The notes: generated by a model not told the origin, from the letters alone. Shown: positions 9,789 through 20,004, counted from the stretch's first letter. The stretch: DNA of 64,000 bases from Tritrichomonas musculus (GCA_039105265.1 JAPFFF010000029.1:1178001-1242000), one strand, 5' to 3'. Translations and numbers: made by a program.

Positions 9789-10942
9789 TCTTCAATAGAA
9801 ATATTTGTAATGAAGATTAGAATTTAAAGTATAAATAAATATAATATAATATAATCTTTCGTTTTCTAATCTTTTATATGAGTGATTTTTTGCTTAAAAA
9901 ATGAGTAAATAGTAGCCTTTACTTTTTTCACATCACAAATTTCTTAACGTAACTTTTTAACGTTTATATTCTTTAATCCCTATTTTGGTTGTTGTATTTG
10001 CATTTTTTTGGTAAAAATATCAAGTTTTCAAATTAAATTTTATTAAAAAAAATCAATGAACAGATAAAATTAAAATTTTGAGGCACTTAAGTTTATATTT
10101 TATATAATCGCTTTTTAGTATTGGTTTTATATGTTAAAATGAAATTAAAAGTTTATAAAACAATATTATAATAGTAAATAATCTAGAAATCTCGAGTAAT
10201 GTGAATTGGTTGGCTCACAGAGTGATTATATGCTTTTTATAAAATGGTCAATCATTTCACCTTTACAAAAAATGATTTTTAAAAATTGCATTTTACTTTT
10301 ACAAAAATGATTTTATAAAATAATTTAATTTCTAATTTATTTATTCACAAAAAATTATTTAGTATATTATCTTTTTTCAGAGATATGATTATTTTATGTA
10401 TTCAATATTTTCAATAAAAAATACATTGTACAAACCTTGTATTTTTTCTATCGTTCTTTGTAGAACAAGGTTGGTACAAAAAGTGAAGTCTAGTAAATAG
10501 ATATTATTATTGTATTTTAGAAAAGGTGGAACTTGGTCAAGCCTATATTATCTAGAGATATTTATTACATAATTTAGATCAAGGTTATGAGAGGCATAAG
10601 CAGTGTAAGCAGTGTAACCAAAGCTCAAGAATTGATTTTGTATGAATCATGAACTATGATTGAAAGATTTTCTTTTATTGATTGTGTTTCATCATAATTG
10701 AGTTTTTTGAAATTTCAATCAAAATATTTGTTGGAAGTTACGGAATAATATATACCAATGCCTTTATCTTGAATGATAAGTAATAATTAATGTAAATAAG
10801 AACCTTTTCAAAATAAAGACATGTGTTCTTTGGCAATTTTGTATAAAAACATCATTTGAATGAGTATCTTGTATTGTTAAGCATTCTTTGGAAAATAAAG
10901 AAGAGAAAGAAAGTAATTCTATATATAGATAAGAAAGATTTA
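9789..10942. other. Intergenic AT-rich tract with one imperfect palindrome
   Basis: No supportable gene. The only structure seen is a 52-bp imperfect palindrome at 10427-10478 (TGTACAAACCTTGT ... ACAAGGTTGGTACA, one mismatch per arm, 24-nt loop). The rest is low-complexity A/T sequence. Confidence 0.6.
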
Positions 10943-11437
10943 CTAAATAAGTTCATACTGTGTAAGGAATGGTTTCATTTCCTTTGATATTGAAGTAAAC
11001 ATAGTTGGAAATCCATTATTATGATACAAAGGATCATCAATTCCTCTTGGAGGATTGAAAAGAACAATTTTCGCGCGGCATCTTGTTGGTTGAATTGATA
11101 GAATATTCTCTAAAGTGGATTTATCAAGAGCAGCAATGACATCAAATCTGTCAAAATCACTTTGTATGATTTGTTTTGCTCGTATTTTGCTTATATCTAT
11201 TCCATTTTGTTTACAAATTTGTTGTGAACGAGTATCTGGTTGCCGGCCAGTATAGGAAAATGAAGTTGCAGCGCTACTGACATATAATGAATTGCCAACT
11301 AAATTTTTACATATTCCTTCGCATACAGAGGAGCGGTAAATATTTTCATGGCATACAAAAAGTACAGCTTTTTTACCTGAAGAAATATTAAGAGGGATGA
11401 AAGATATCTTATAAAAGTATTTTGTATTTAAATTCAA
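10943..11437 (-). CDS. Low-molecular-weight protein tyrosine phosphatase
   Basis: The conserved domain begins KKAVLFVCHENIYRSSVCEG, which contains the LMW-PTP P-loop C-x5-R (CHENIYR, then Ser). It ends with the general-acid loop GIDDPLYHNN, equivalent to the family DP(Y/W) motif. The expected Rossmann-like segments lie between (VSSAATSFSYTGRQPDTRSQ, FDVIAALDKSTLENIL). Compared with the usual C-x-G-N-x-C-R, the second Cys is Tyr and the Gly is Glu, but catalytic Cys, Asn and Arg are present. The domain is full length (about 140 residues). There is no in-frame ATG ahead of it: the open frame reaches back to 11437 at a TTG, so the 5' end is uncertain (upstream exon, non-AUG start or sequence error). 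It is divergent from the gene at 11623. Confidence 0.85.
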   Translation of the reverse strand: MNLNTKYFYKISFIPLNISSGKKAVLFVCHENIYRSSVCEGICKNLVGNSLYVSSAATSFSYTGRQPDTRSQQICKQNGIDISKIRAKQIIQSDFDRFDVIAALDKSTLENILSIQPTRCRAKIVLFNPPRGIDDPLYHNNGFPTMFTSISKEMKPFLTQYELI

Positions 11438-11622
11438 TTATCGAAAATTTTATATAAATATACATGTTTATATATTTGTACTTAATATATAAAAAAACTA
11501 TGATTTATGTCGTGAAAACAATTTCTAATTAATGAAATCAAAAATTTACAATTCAGAAAAAAAAAATTTCAAATAATAACGAATAAAAAACGAATTTTTG
11601 AGGATTAGATTTGTTTCGTCAA

Positions 11623-13470
11623 ATGGCTTCGAAAGAGGATAAATCTCAGCAAAAAAGTCAATCAGGATCTTTGGAAAGCATTAAAAAAGGATTTGCTCCC
11701 CTTTTTTCAGGTGGAGCAGCTAACGAATCAAATAGTGATAAAAACACAAAAAGCAAAGACGCTCAATCTAATTTATCGAATGATGGTGGGTCATTAAAAT
11801 TACCAAATTTATTGGGAAATATTCAAAGTGTATTTTCAGAATCAATAGGTGCTGCATCCAAATCTGCAAAAGAAAAAGAAGGAAAAGATCAAAATGACGA
11901 AAAGAAAAATAACTCTCTACCTATACAAAAATTAGATGATGTCATGAAAACTGTAATAATACAAGCAAACGATGAAATTCAAATCCAGGCTAAAAGTAGT
12001 CGTAAAAGCGAAGATCAAAAGGATAAAAAAGATCAGAAAAATGAAATTGCTAAGCATGGTAGATCTGGTTCTCTCACTCTCGATCTTGGAAAGCCTCTTG
12101 AAGAAGTTACACTAGTTATTCATGAATCAATAAAATCGAAATCTTCAAGAGAAACAGATCCACAATCAAAAGAAAATGTAGAGCAACCAAAAATCGAGAA
12201 CGTTCTTTTTCAAGCCTGTGAAACAATAAATGACTCAGTGAAGAAAAATGCAAGTTCAAAAAATTTGATTTCAAATGAAACACAAACGCAAGCTGAAGAA
12301 GAAGAAAAAGGAGAAGTAAAGGAAAATAAAGGTGAATTAGAAAAATATATTGAAGATAATATTCTAATTACATTGATAAATCACAAATCTACCGCTGGTA
12401 CACAAACTGATCCAAATTGTATGAGCGAAGAAGAAGAAGAAGAAGCCAACGAGGATGATGAAAATAATGACGATGACATTCCACCTATTCAAGTCACAAA
12501 GTACAGCCCAGAAGAACTTCATGAAGCACTTCAAAAGCAAATTACTACGCAACAACTTCCACCGCAAGAAATGCGCGAAGCAGTTGTTGATTATGCTCGA
12601 AAACAAAGTATATTCAAATTAATGGAAGAAGATTACGATACTGCCTCCAAAATAGATGATGCCATTGCTGCCAATATACAAAGTCTCAAAGATGATCATC
12701 ATAACATCGAAGCAGATATGTTAAATAATCATCTTAAGCATCGTCTCAGTGAAGCCGAAAGTAGCAAAAGTAGCCTTCAAGATCAATGGAGAAAAAAGAT
12801 TCGTTCGTTCAAAGAAAGCGAAGAAAACGAGCTCCAGAAAATTGCAGAACGGCATGAACAAGAACGTCGACTTTTTGAAAGCCATTGGTCTCAATCAGCA
12901 ACATTAATGCCATTTTCAAAACCATCACCATCACTTCTTCAACTTCGATCAATGCAGAAAGCTTTCGCTCTTTCGCATGATTTCACAAATGCAAGAAAAT
13001 TAAAAATATCGGCCGAACGAAAGCAAAAAGAAGAATCAATTGAAGCGAGCAAAAAAGCCTCAAAATCGATGCGCAAAGAGTATCAAAACCTCGTTAATAA
13101 GCAGCAAAAAGAGATAAGTTGCTTCAACGAGCTCAGTAACAGAAAATTGGGACTTTTGGAAGCACAGAGAGACACCGAATTGAGAATTAATGAAAATGTC
13201 AGATTTCAATTGGCTTCAAGAGTGAATAAATCAAGACTTATCAAAAAGCCGATGGTAATGACTCCTTATGCTACTGTTAAAGTTGACGTTAGAAGCGCTT
13301 CAGTGACTCCAATGACATATAGAACAAGATCACAGTTTGCTAATTACCGGCAATCTGTGGATATGAAAATGCTTGATGTTAAGATTAATGATCTGCACTC
13401 AATAATGAAGCCTCTGACACCGGCTGTTCAAAAGAATCAGAAAAAGCAAAAGAGTCCAAAAAAAAAGTGA
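11623..13470 (+). CDS. Acidic/coiled-coil protein, trichomonad-type, unknown function
   Basis: 615 residues from ATG 11623 (MASKEDKSQQKSQSGSLESI). Residues 1-290 are Ser/Lys/Glu-rich, with three short 'TQT/TQA' pieces (NETQTQAEEEE, STAGTQTDPN) and an acidic run ahead of DDDIPPIQVTKYSPEELHEA. The C-terminal half is helical, with DYARKQSIFKLMEEDYDTAS, DQWRKKIRSFKESEENELQK, LLQLRSMQKAFALSHDFTNA and a basic tail ending in KKK. This looks like a cytoskeleton-associated family in which a helical 'LQ.QH...LE.HW' segment follows a disordered acidic region, but I do not recognise a named family. No membrane segment or signal peptide is visible. Upstream is 170 bp of AT-rich DNA shared with the divergent phosphatase gene. 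Confidence 0.8.
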   Translation: MASKEDKSQQKSQSGSLESIKKGFAPLFSGGAANESNSDKNTKSKDAQSNLSNDGGSLKLPNLLGNIQSVFSESIGAASKSAKEKEGKDQNDEKKNNSLPIQKLDDVMKTVIIQANDEIQIQAKSSRKSEDQKDKKDQKNEIAKHGRSGSLTLDLGKPLEEVTLVIHESIKSKSSRETDPQSKENVEQPKIENVLFQACETINDSVKKNASSKNLISNETQTQAEEEEKGEVKENKGELEKYIEDNILITLINHKSTAGTQTDPNCMSEEEEEEANEDDENNDDDIPPIQVTKYSPEELHEALQKQITTQQLPPQEMREAVVDYARKQSIFKLMEEDYDTASKIDDAIAANIQSLKDDHHNIEADMLNNHLKHRLSEAESSKSSLQDQWRKKIRSFKESEENELQKIAERHEQERRLFESHWSQSATLMPFSKPSPSLLQLRSMQKAFALSHDFTNARKLKISAERKQKEESIEASKKASKSMRKEYQNLVNKQQKEISCFNELSNRKLGLLEAQRDTELRINENVRFQLASRVNKSRLIKKPMVMTPYATVKVDVRSASVTPMTYRTRSQFANYRQSVDMKMLDVKINDLHSIMKPLTPAVQKNQKKQKSPKKK

Positions 13471-13795
13471 TATAGTTTGATTATATTGTTATAAATTATA
13501 TATTATTGTGAGTTTTGTGTATTCTTTTTTAATCTTATCATATATTTTTTTTCAAACGAGATTTTTTTCTTTGGTTGTTCTATATAAATTTTAATAAGTA
13601 TATACGAAAATCAATTATTGATTGACTTAGTGAAGTGGTTTTATTGTTGCTTGTAATTCATATTTTGGATGAAGGTACAGAGTAAATAAATGATAAATAA
13701 GTATTTTATAATAAGAAGAAGAATTAATCAAGTTTTGAAAAAAAAAATTGTTTATTTATTGTAAAAAGAAATTGTACGAACACTTTTTTTGTTTT

Positions 13796-14107
13796 TTAAT
13801 CTTCATAATCAAGTTTCTTTCTGATTGTTGTGATTTCTGGATAAAAATGTTGAAATAGTTGGAGAACTTCTGTAGGAATTGCTGAGCATTTTTCACAATC
13901 GCAAATTGAAGCTTCGCCTTCAAGTGAAATCACAGCGCATCCATCTTCAATACCATGAAAAATGATATCACTGCCTTCTTTTTGAAGAGTAGGACGAATA
14001 ATTTTTTCGACTATTTTATCGCATTCTTTCACAAGTTCTTCATTTGATAAAGCAAAAAATCTAGAAAAGAATCCTTTAGATGTGCCTTTTGTAAATGCAG
14101 AGATCAT
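13796..14107 (-). CDS. NFU-type Fe-S cluster scaffold, probably hydrogenosomal
   Basis: 103 residues starting at ATG 14107 (MISAFTKGTSKGFFSRFF). Residues about 20-100 match the NifU C-terminal (NFU) fold: VEKIIRPTLQKEGSDIIFHG corresponds to 'i...iRP.lq.dGGdv....', followed by GEASICDCEKCSAIPTEVLQ with the cluster-binding CxxC (CEKC), then LFQHFYPEI. The first 15-18 residues are short, basic and Ser/Thr-rich with an Arg-Phe-Phe, like trichomonad hydrogenosomal presequences cleaved near Arg. The inferred role is transfer of Fe-S clusters to hydrogenosomal proteins such as ferredoxin or hydrogenase. An upstream in-frame ATG at 14149 would add MNRYLFHFLIFISK, which spoils the presequence, so I prefer 14107. 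Confidence 0.82.
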   Translation of the reverse strand: MISAFTKGTSKGFFSRFFALSNEELVKECDKIVEKIIRPTLQKEGSDIIFHGIEDGCAVISLEGEASICDCEKCSAIPTEVLQLFQHFYPEITTIRKKLDYED

Positions 14108-14763
14108 TTTAGAAATGAAGATTAAAAAATGAAATAAATAACGATTCAAAAAGTGAAAATTAGTAAAAATTAAAAAATTGTTTATTTTGCTAAATATGAA
14201 GTTTATTTGGAAATCTAAAATATTTTGTTAAATGAAACCATATAGTCCATTCTATTTTTTGAGCAAAAATTAAAATTGCAGATTATATGAGATTTTGTTT
14301 TTTGAGGCAAAAAAAAAAGAAGTGCGAGAACTTAAATAACGTATTTTTGTATAATTTAGTATGTTCATTATCTTTGTATCTTATCAAGAATACTTTAATA
14401 TTATTTTCATTTTAATATTAATAAACTTTTTAATATTCCATTTATTGGTATAAAATGAAATTGATTAATTATTCATCAAAATACTGATTATTTAAAAAAA
14501 CAGAAATTTGTTGTGTTATCTCGATATCTGATATACAAATTAATATTATTTTTATATTTATATGATTTATTTAATATTATATATAATATATGTTGGTTAT
14601 AAAGAAAAATAACTTTTTTAAATAATAATATTTGCATTTTATAAAATATTTGTTTTATTTGAGCTTATTTTGAGGGATAGATTGAATTTCAAGGGGATAA
14701 CTATTATTATATATTTATATATATAAATATATTATATCATATTAAAATATAAAAAAATATCAC
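14108..14763. other. AT-rich intergenic, no gene seen
   Basis: Short A/T runs only. No ORF, RNA or clear repeat could be supported before the inverted repeat at 14764. Confidence 0.5.
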
Positions 14764-15683
14764 TCGACAGGCGTAGCTCTATTTTAACTTTTATAAAACT
14801 TATTTTTTTTCTGGGGAAAACGTTATTTTTAAATTTTTGATAATTTTCGGTTCACTTTTTGATAATCTTCGAATGACTTTTTGATAACTTTTTGTTTATT
14901 TTTTGTTAAATTTCGGTTCACTTTTTGTTAATTTTCGGTTCACTTTTTGATAATTTTCGGTTCACTTTTTGTAAACTTTCGATCGACTTTTTGATAATTT
15001 ATGATTTATTTTTTGTTTATTTTCGGTTCACTTTTTGTTAATTTTCGGTTCACTTTTTGATAATTTTCGATTGACTTTTTAAGAAGTATCAACTTTTTAG
15101 GTAATTCAATTTTATTTATGTTTTGTTTCTTTATTTTATTTATTTTAAAGTAATTTATGCGAAATTTCAAGAAATAAAAGATATATAACACTTCCTAAAT
15201 ACTTATTCAAGTATATTCTATACATATGAAAAGAAAATTTAATATGATTTTTCCATAAAAGAAGTTTTCATCAAAATTTATTGAAAAAAATTATAATCTA
15301 CTTAAATAAAGTATTTTCCATAAGTTAATCACTTTTTTTTCTAAAAGAAAGTATATTTCTCAATATTAATTGAAGATTTTTTTTGATTATTTGATATATT
15401 ACCCAAATAAACTTTATATTTACATAAAATAATCTGTATTTATATTCATTTTCATTCTTTTTTCTTATTCCTATTTGATCAACGAGATAATCATTATATC
15501 TTAATTAATGTAAAATAATATAAAGAACATTTAATACACTGATATTAGATTTAAAATAACTTGCATTTATGTTAAAAAGTCAGTTACAGTTATCTATTTG
15601 ATCCAAATATATTATCTTTATTAATTCCATATTCAATAGTTTACAATTAAAAACTAAAATGTTTATAAAACTACACCTGTCGA
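14764..15683. mobile_element. Candidate MITE-like segment with short inverted ends
   Basis: TCGACAGGCGTAG at 14764-14776 is matched in inverse orientation by CTACACCTGTCGA at 15671-15683 (one mismatch in 13). The 920 bp between them carry no gene but hold the 22-bp tandem repeat. No clear target-site duplication was found, so the inverted ends could be coincidental. Confidence 0.4.
14842..15083. repeat. 22-bp tandem repeat, 11 units
   Basis: Eleven consecutive 22-nt units resembling AATTTTCGGTTCACTTTTTG plus two bases (AT/TT/TA). The core TTCGGTTCAC varies to TTCGAATGAC, TTCGATCGAC or TTATGATTTA in some units. The period is exactly 22 over 242 bp, so there are no net indels. It is the only regular satellite-like array seen in the window. 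Confidence 0.85.
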
Positions 15684-15782
15684 ATAAATAATTTTTATTT
15701 TATGTTTTTTATATTCTATATAGAGTAAATAATATAATATTAAAAAATAAAGGATATTGGAGACTTTTTATAGTTCCCGCAC

Positions 15783-15786
<4 letters not shown>

Positions 15787-15818
<32 letters not shown>
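15787..15818. repeat. Poly(A) homopolymer (32 A)
   Basis: An uninterrupted run of A about 55 bp left of the transposon at 15874. A second run of 29 A is at 23338-23366. Lengths of such runs are prone to sequencing error. Confidence 0.9.
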
Positions 15819-15823
<5 letters not shown>

Positions 15824-15873
15824 TTCATTGTCTAATTATTGTCTATAGTGTATATATTTGATGTATTTACGTT

Positions 15874-17665
15874 TACACCCCGAGCTTATTACATTTTCAA
15901 AAATAAAAATGTAATAAGAATTTTTTTTAAAAAAAAAGACGAGCTGCCAAACGAACTTATGACCCTAATTAAAAAAATTATAAATAAGAGTATCTTGTTT
16001 AATTACAAATATATATATATAAATAAAAAATTTATTTAAATTTATAATCTTATACTTATCATATATTTATAATTTTTGTTCGAAAAATCAAAGATTTTTT
16101 CCTTATTACAGTATTTCTCAAATCTTATTACATAAATTGAAAAAGCCCAAAATGTAAGAACATTAATTTTTTGGTTTTTAAACGATTAAAAATAATATAT
16201 TTATTATTTAGAATATTCAAACATTTATATATATCAAAATAAATATAAAATATTATATTAAACCATTTTATGATAGGAATAAATGGACTTTTTTATTACT
16301 TTAAAAATTGAAAGAAATTTATTATTATAAATATATAAATATTTTGGTTATTTATAGATATATAAGATTTTTTTTATGAAATTAATAATAATATTGTATT
16401 ATAATTATAGATATTATGATTATCTAAAGCAAAATGTTCGGTTGAATTAAAACGAAATTTGTCTTTTTTTGTATCTTGATATTAATAATAAATGTTTTTA
16501 TATATAATCTTAAATATATAAGTATATTGTGCAATTTAATTGTCGTGAGGACAAAAAGATAATGCAATATATCCAATATTTTTGTAAAAAATACTATATA
16601 AAATACTCTGAAAATATATTTAAAGTATTGAATCCTTAAAGCAAAGTACTCAAACCTTAAAGCAAAAAGTATTCAATTATTTGACAAATAAAATAATTTC
16701 AATACTCCTTAAAGCAGGAGTATTGAATTCTTATTACAAGAGACTATTGAAATTTCAGCCATATAAAACAAATTGAAAGGTCCTTATTACAGCTCGTTAT
16801 TTTTGGAAAACGTTAAGTTTTTTTTATTAATTTTGTTAACCAAATTTTAATATATATATATAAACGTGATAAAACGAAACTATTTTCTTCAAAAATGTTA
16901 ATGCGTTATATATGTTATTATACATCATATATAAAAATTAATAAAGTAATAAATTTAAAATTTGTGACATACATTCCAAAGAAAATTGCAAAACATTGAT
17001 TTTTTTTACATTATCTACGTTTTTCTCAAATAAAAACAAACAAAAAATAAAAATAAAGAGTTTTAACAAATAAGTAATATATGAAAAGTTATTTTATTTT
17101 ATTTATAATCAATCAATGTTAATTTAAAAATGTTCAAAAAAATCTGAATAATTCAATGAAAGCATTCAAAAAGTTATGAAATTCAAAGAAAATAATAATC
17201 CAAAATCCTATGTGCCAATAGGTCAGATTTTAACATATTTGTTTTATCTCCTAAGGACAAATTTAAGCATCATAAAATAGATCAGTCTCGAAGACGAATA
17301 ATGAAAATAAAATTGAGAGTATAACGATCATTTAAAAAATACAATTATCTTGCAAAATAATTCGTAAAATTATGTTTTTATCTTAAATATAATATTATAA
17401 ATATTTTACTTAAATAATATATTATTATTCATTCATATAAAAAACAAAATTGTTAAAAATAAATGAATTTTGGAAAATACGTTTTTTTGAAACTTTTGCG
17501 TTTTATTACGTTTATATATATAAATATAAAGATAAATTTGTTAACCAAAAAACTAAAAAAAAAAACGTTTTTATTTTCATGAAATATGCTCTTTTTTGGC
17601 TTTTTGAATAAATGATATTTTGATGTAATAAGAGCCGTTTAAAATAGACTTTAGCTCGGGGTGTA
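15874..17665. mobile_element. TIR transposon, family A copy 2, non-autonomous
   Basis: 1,792 bp with the same 13-bp termini as the 9469 copy (TACACCCCGAGCT / AGCTCGGGGTGTA) and a perfect 8-bp target duplication, TTTACGTT, at 15866-15873 and 17666-17673. No ORF above about 70 codons is present, so no transposase is encoded. The interior contains its own long inverted pair (about 16809-16866 and 17509-17568, sharing GTTAACCAAA / TTTGTTAAC and TATATATATAAACG). It also has a small hairpin CAATACTCC-ttaaagca-GGAGTATTG at 16700-16725. This suggests a foldback or second element nested inside. The right end abuts the stop codon of the gene at 17667. Confidence 0.9.
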
Positions 17666-17666
17666 T

Positions 17667-19865
17667 TTACGTTCTACCTTTTAAAGATTTTGGTGTTGTT
17701 AATATCATCATATAATTAAATAATCCCTTTTCCCAAGCTGTTTTTGGTTTGATATTATTGTCTACTTCTTGATCGTATGTGAGTGAAATATCTTTTTGGA
17801 TTCCAGTATATCTTTTGATTTCATTTTTCAGATCGATTAACGATTGATTATCATTCAAAACATAAGTAAAAGGTTTATCATAAAGAATAACAACACTTTC
17901 CTCTGGGATTGGTTTTTGTAGTCTCAGTTTATCAGCATCATAAAATAGTAATATTTTATATAGTAATTCATCATGTGGAAATGTAATGAATTGTTTAATA
18001 TTATTATCAAAAGCAACCAATTCAAGCTGTTCTTTAAAAGCATTTTGTGAGCTAATAAGTAATTGTCTGCATGTATTATCTATAGATACATGGATTGTAA
18101 TAGATTTCACTAATCTGAAATATCGATCGGTCTGGTAGATTGGGATACTGTATAAGTCTCGATCAGATTGTTTATTCAAGAAAACGATTAATTTGATTCT
18201 ATGTTTAGATATTTTCCATAAATCTTTGATTTTTTTGTTTAAGTTTGAAATTTTGAATACCTTTTTGTTAATATCAATATAAAAATAGATATTTTGGTTT
18301 TGAATATTACAGTAAAGTTTGATTAACTTTTGAACATCAGATAACGTATCATTACCATTAAATTCTCTGGTTATCTGTTTAGCCCTATTTGCTACTATTT
18401 CAATTGAAATATCATATTTTTTCTCAACCATACGAAATATTGCATGAACTTCATTTTCTTTGGAAAGTGAAGAAATACCGTTTCTTTTGAATCTATCTTG
18501 AAAAGTATATATAAATCTTCCATTGTATTTAGTTTCAAGTTGCTCTTTAATTATTTCCGCTGCTGCTTCATAATTTTTATTTTCAATCTTAATACGGAAT
18601 TGTTCAATTATATTGTTTGTCTTAGAATCAGAATATTCACAAATTAGGTATTTGGTATTTTCATTTTTTTCTGGATTTGATAAAGGAATGACATCATCAT
18701 CATATCCATCTTGAGTACTTTGACTTGATGTCATGTGATTATCATCTTTAAGAATTGAATCGCTTGATGTAATGAATGAATCATTGCGATAAGCTTTAAA
18801 TACTTTATCACTATTAAAAGTGTGTGAATTAAGGTAGGAATTATTTGATTGTTTGAGAACTCCTGATGTACTTTTCATTAATGGTGATTGTAAAGATGAA
18901 GTATCGTTGTTATAATGAGGTTTTGGAATATGGAAAAGATAAGAATCATAAATTTTGTCTCTTTTCAAAGAAAAAAGAGTTTTTTTATTTTGTTTTTTAT
19001 CTAAATATGCATTTTCTTGGTCATCTATTGAATATTTTTGGCCAATGTCATTTGTTTGCCAGCAAGAATCATTATTAGAAGGATTCTCTTCAAGTATGTT
19101 ATTTTGACTATCTTCCTGAGTTGATGGAGCAGAATTAAAGTTAACATCAAATCTTGTATTAGAAAATATTGGATACTTTCTATAAAACTCAATCATTTCG
19201 ATATCTTGAACCAAAATAATGAGTTCTATTGGCATTCTCGGATCGGAAAAAATGTTTTGAGCTTGTAAAAATGAAATTCCTAATAGAGATGAATCGTTAC
19301 AATTTATCCAACCTTCTGAATCACGCATAATAAAATGATATTGTGTTGACCTTCTCTGTACAAATCCATAAAAATAATACTTTTCATCATTAATAATAAT
19401 TTGATCATCAGCATTTAAAAAAATTAACTGGTTTTCCTCGTTATTAATTTCTAATTGCAGAATTAGCATCATATAAGAATTCAGGTTTAATGATGTCTGT
19501 AAATTTGAGCATATCTCATTAATATTTGTTGGGCAATTGATCTTCACCAATTCAGATATAAAAATAATTTGATGAAATGAAGGCGGTAAATTCGAATAAA
19601 CTAAAGTTAAAAATTTACTTGCAGTTGATGGAAATTTAGGATCGATTTGAAAATAGCTGATAATTGAGTCAGCAGAAATATTATTTTGAGTCTCTTTAAT
19701 TTTCAAGTATAAAATATTTAAAACTTTAACTAAATAATTTTTGCTATGTTGATCATTTGATAGAAGCTGTGTAAATGGTCTGAAGTGTAATAAGATCTGG
19801 AGTGTAGAATTAATATAACTTGTAGAACATGGGTTGCGAATCCCTCCAGCAAATAGCAAGCACAT
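17667..19865 (-). CDS. USP-family deubiquitinase homologue, catalytically dead
   Basis: 732 residues from ATG 19865. The N-terminus GGIRNPCSTSYINSTLQILL aligns with the USP Cys box G-L-x-N-x-G-N-T-C-Y-M-N-S-x-L-Q, but the catalytic Cys is Ser16. The His box appears near residue 175 as STQYHFIMRDSEGWINCNDS, matching 'sGHY..yvrd.dgW...dDs' with Gln in place of His. Only about 160 residues separate the boxes, a minimal domain. Beyond are an Asn/Ser-rich linker (about 230-420) and two or three segments that look like ubiquitin-like folds, such as FRLVKSITIHVSIDNTCRQL and KPFTYVLNDNQSLIDLKNEI, similar in arrangement to USP7-type C-termini. It probably binds ubiquitin or a partner without cleaving it. 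The stop codon lies within the target duplication of the adjacent transposon. Confidence 0.72.
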   Translation of the reverse strand: MCLLFAGGIRNPCSTSYINSTLQILLHFRPFTQLLSNDQHSKNYLVKVLNILYLKIKETQNNISADSIISYFQIDPKFPSTASKFLTLVYSNLPPSFHQIIFISELVKINCPTNINEICSNLQTSLNLNSYMMLILQLEINNEENQLIFLNADDQIIINDEKYYFYGFVQRRSTQYHFIMRDSEGWINCNDSSLLGISFLQAQNIFSDPRMPIELIILVQDIEMIEFYRKYPIFSNTRFDVNFNSAPSTQEDSQNNILEENPSNNDSCWQTNDIGQKYSIDDQENAYLDKKQNKKTLFSLKRDKIYDSYLFHIPKPHYNNDTSSLQSPLMKSTSGVLKQSNNSYLNSHTFNSDKVFKAYRNDSFITSSDSILKDDNHMTSSQSTQDGYDDDVIPLSNPEKNENTKYLICEYSDSKTNNIIEQFRIKIENKNYEAAAEIIKEQLETKYNGRFIYTFQDRFKRNGISSLSKENEVHAIFRMVEKKYDISIEIVANRAKQITREFNGNDTLSDVQKLIKLYCNIQNQNIYFYIDINKKVFKISNLNKKIKDLWKISKHRIKLIVFLNKQSDRDLYSIPIYQTDRYFRLVKSITIHVSIDNTCRQLLISSQNAFKEQLELVAFDNNIKQFITFPHDELLYKILLFYDADKLRLQKPIPEESVVILYDKPFTYVLNDNQSLIDLKNEIKRYTGIQKDISLTYDQEVDNNIKPKTAWEKGLFNYMMILTTPKSLKGRT

Positions 19866-20004
19866 AGCAAGATATATTTATATTTTTTTTGATGAAGTAC
19901 ATCAAATCAAAAATGAACTTCACTTTCGGACATATTTTGATAGAATTTGAGTTAACTGAATTTTTAAAAATTCTTATTAAGAAATAACGATTAAATATTT
20001 TATT

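Noticed and set aside
14108-17640. CRISPR-like or operon-like structure in the 22-bp repeat region
   Set aside because: Units are directly adjacent without spacers, and the genome is eukaryotic.
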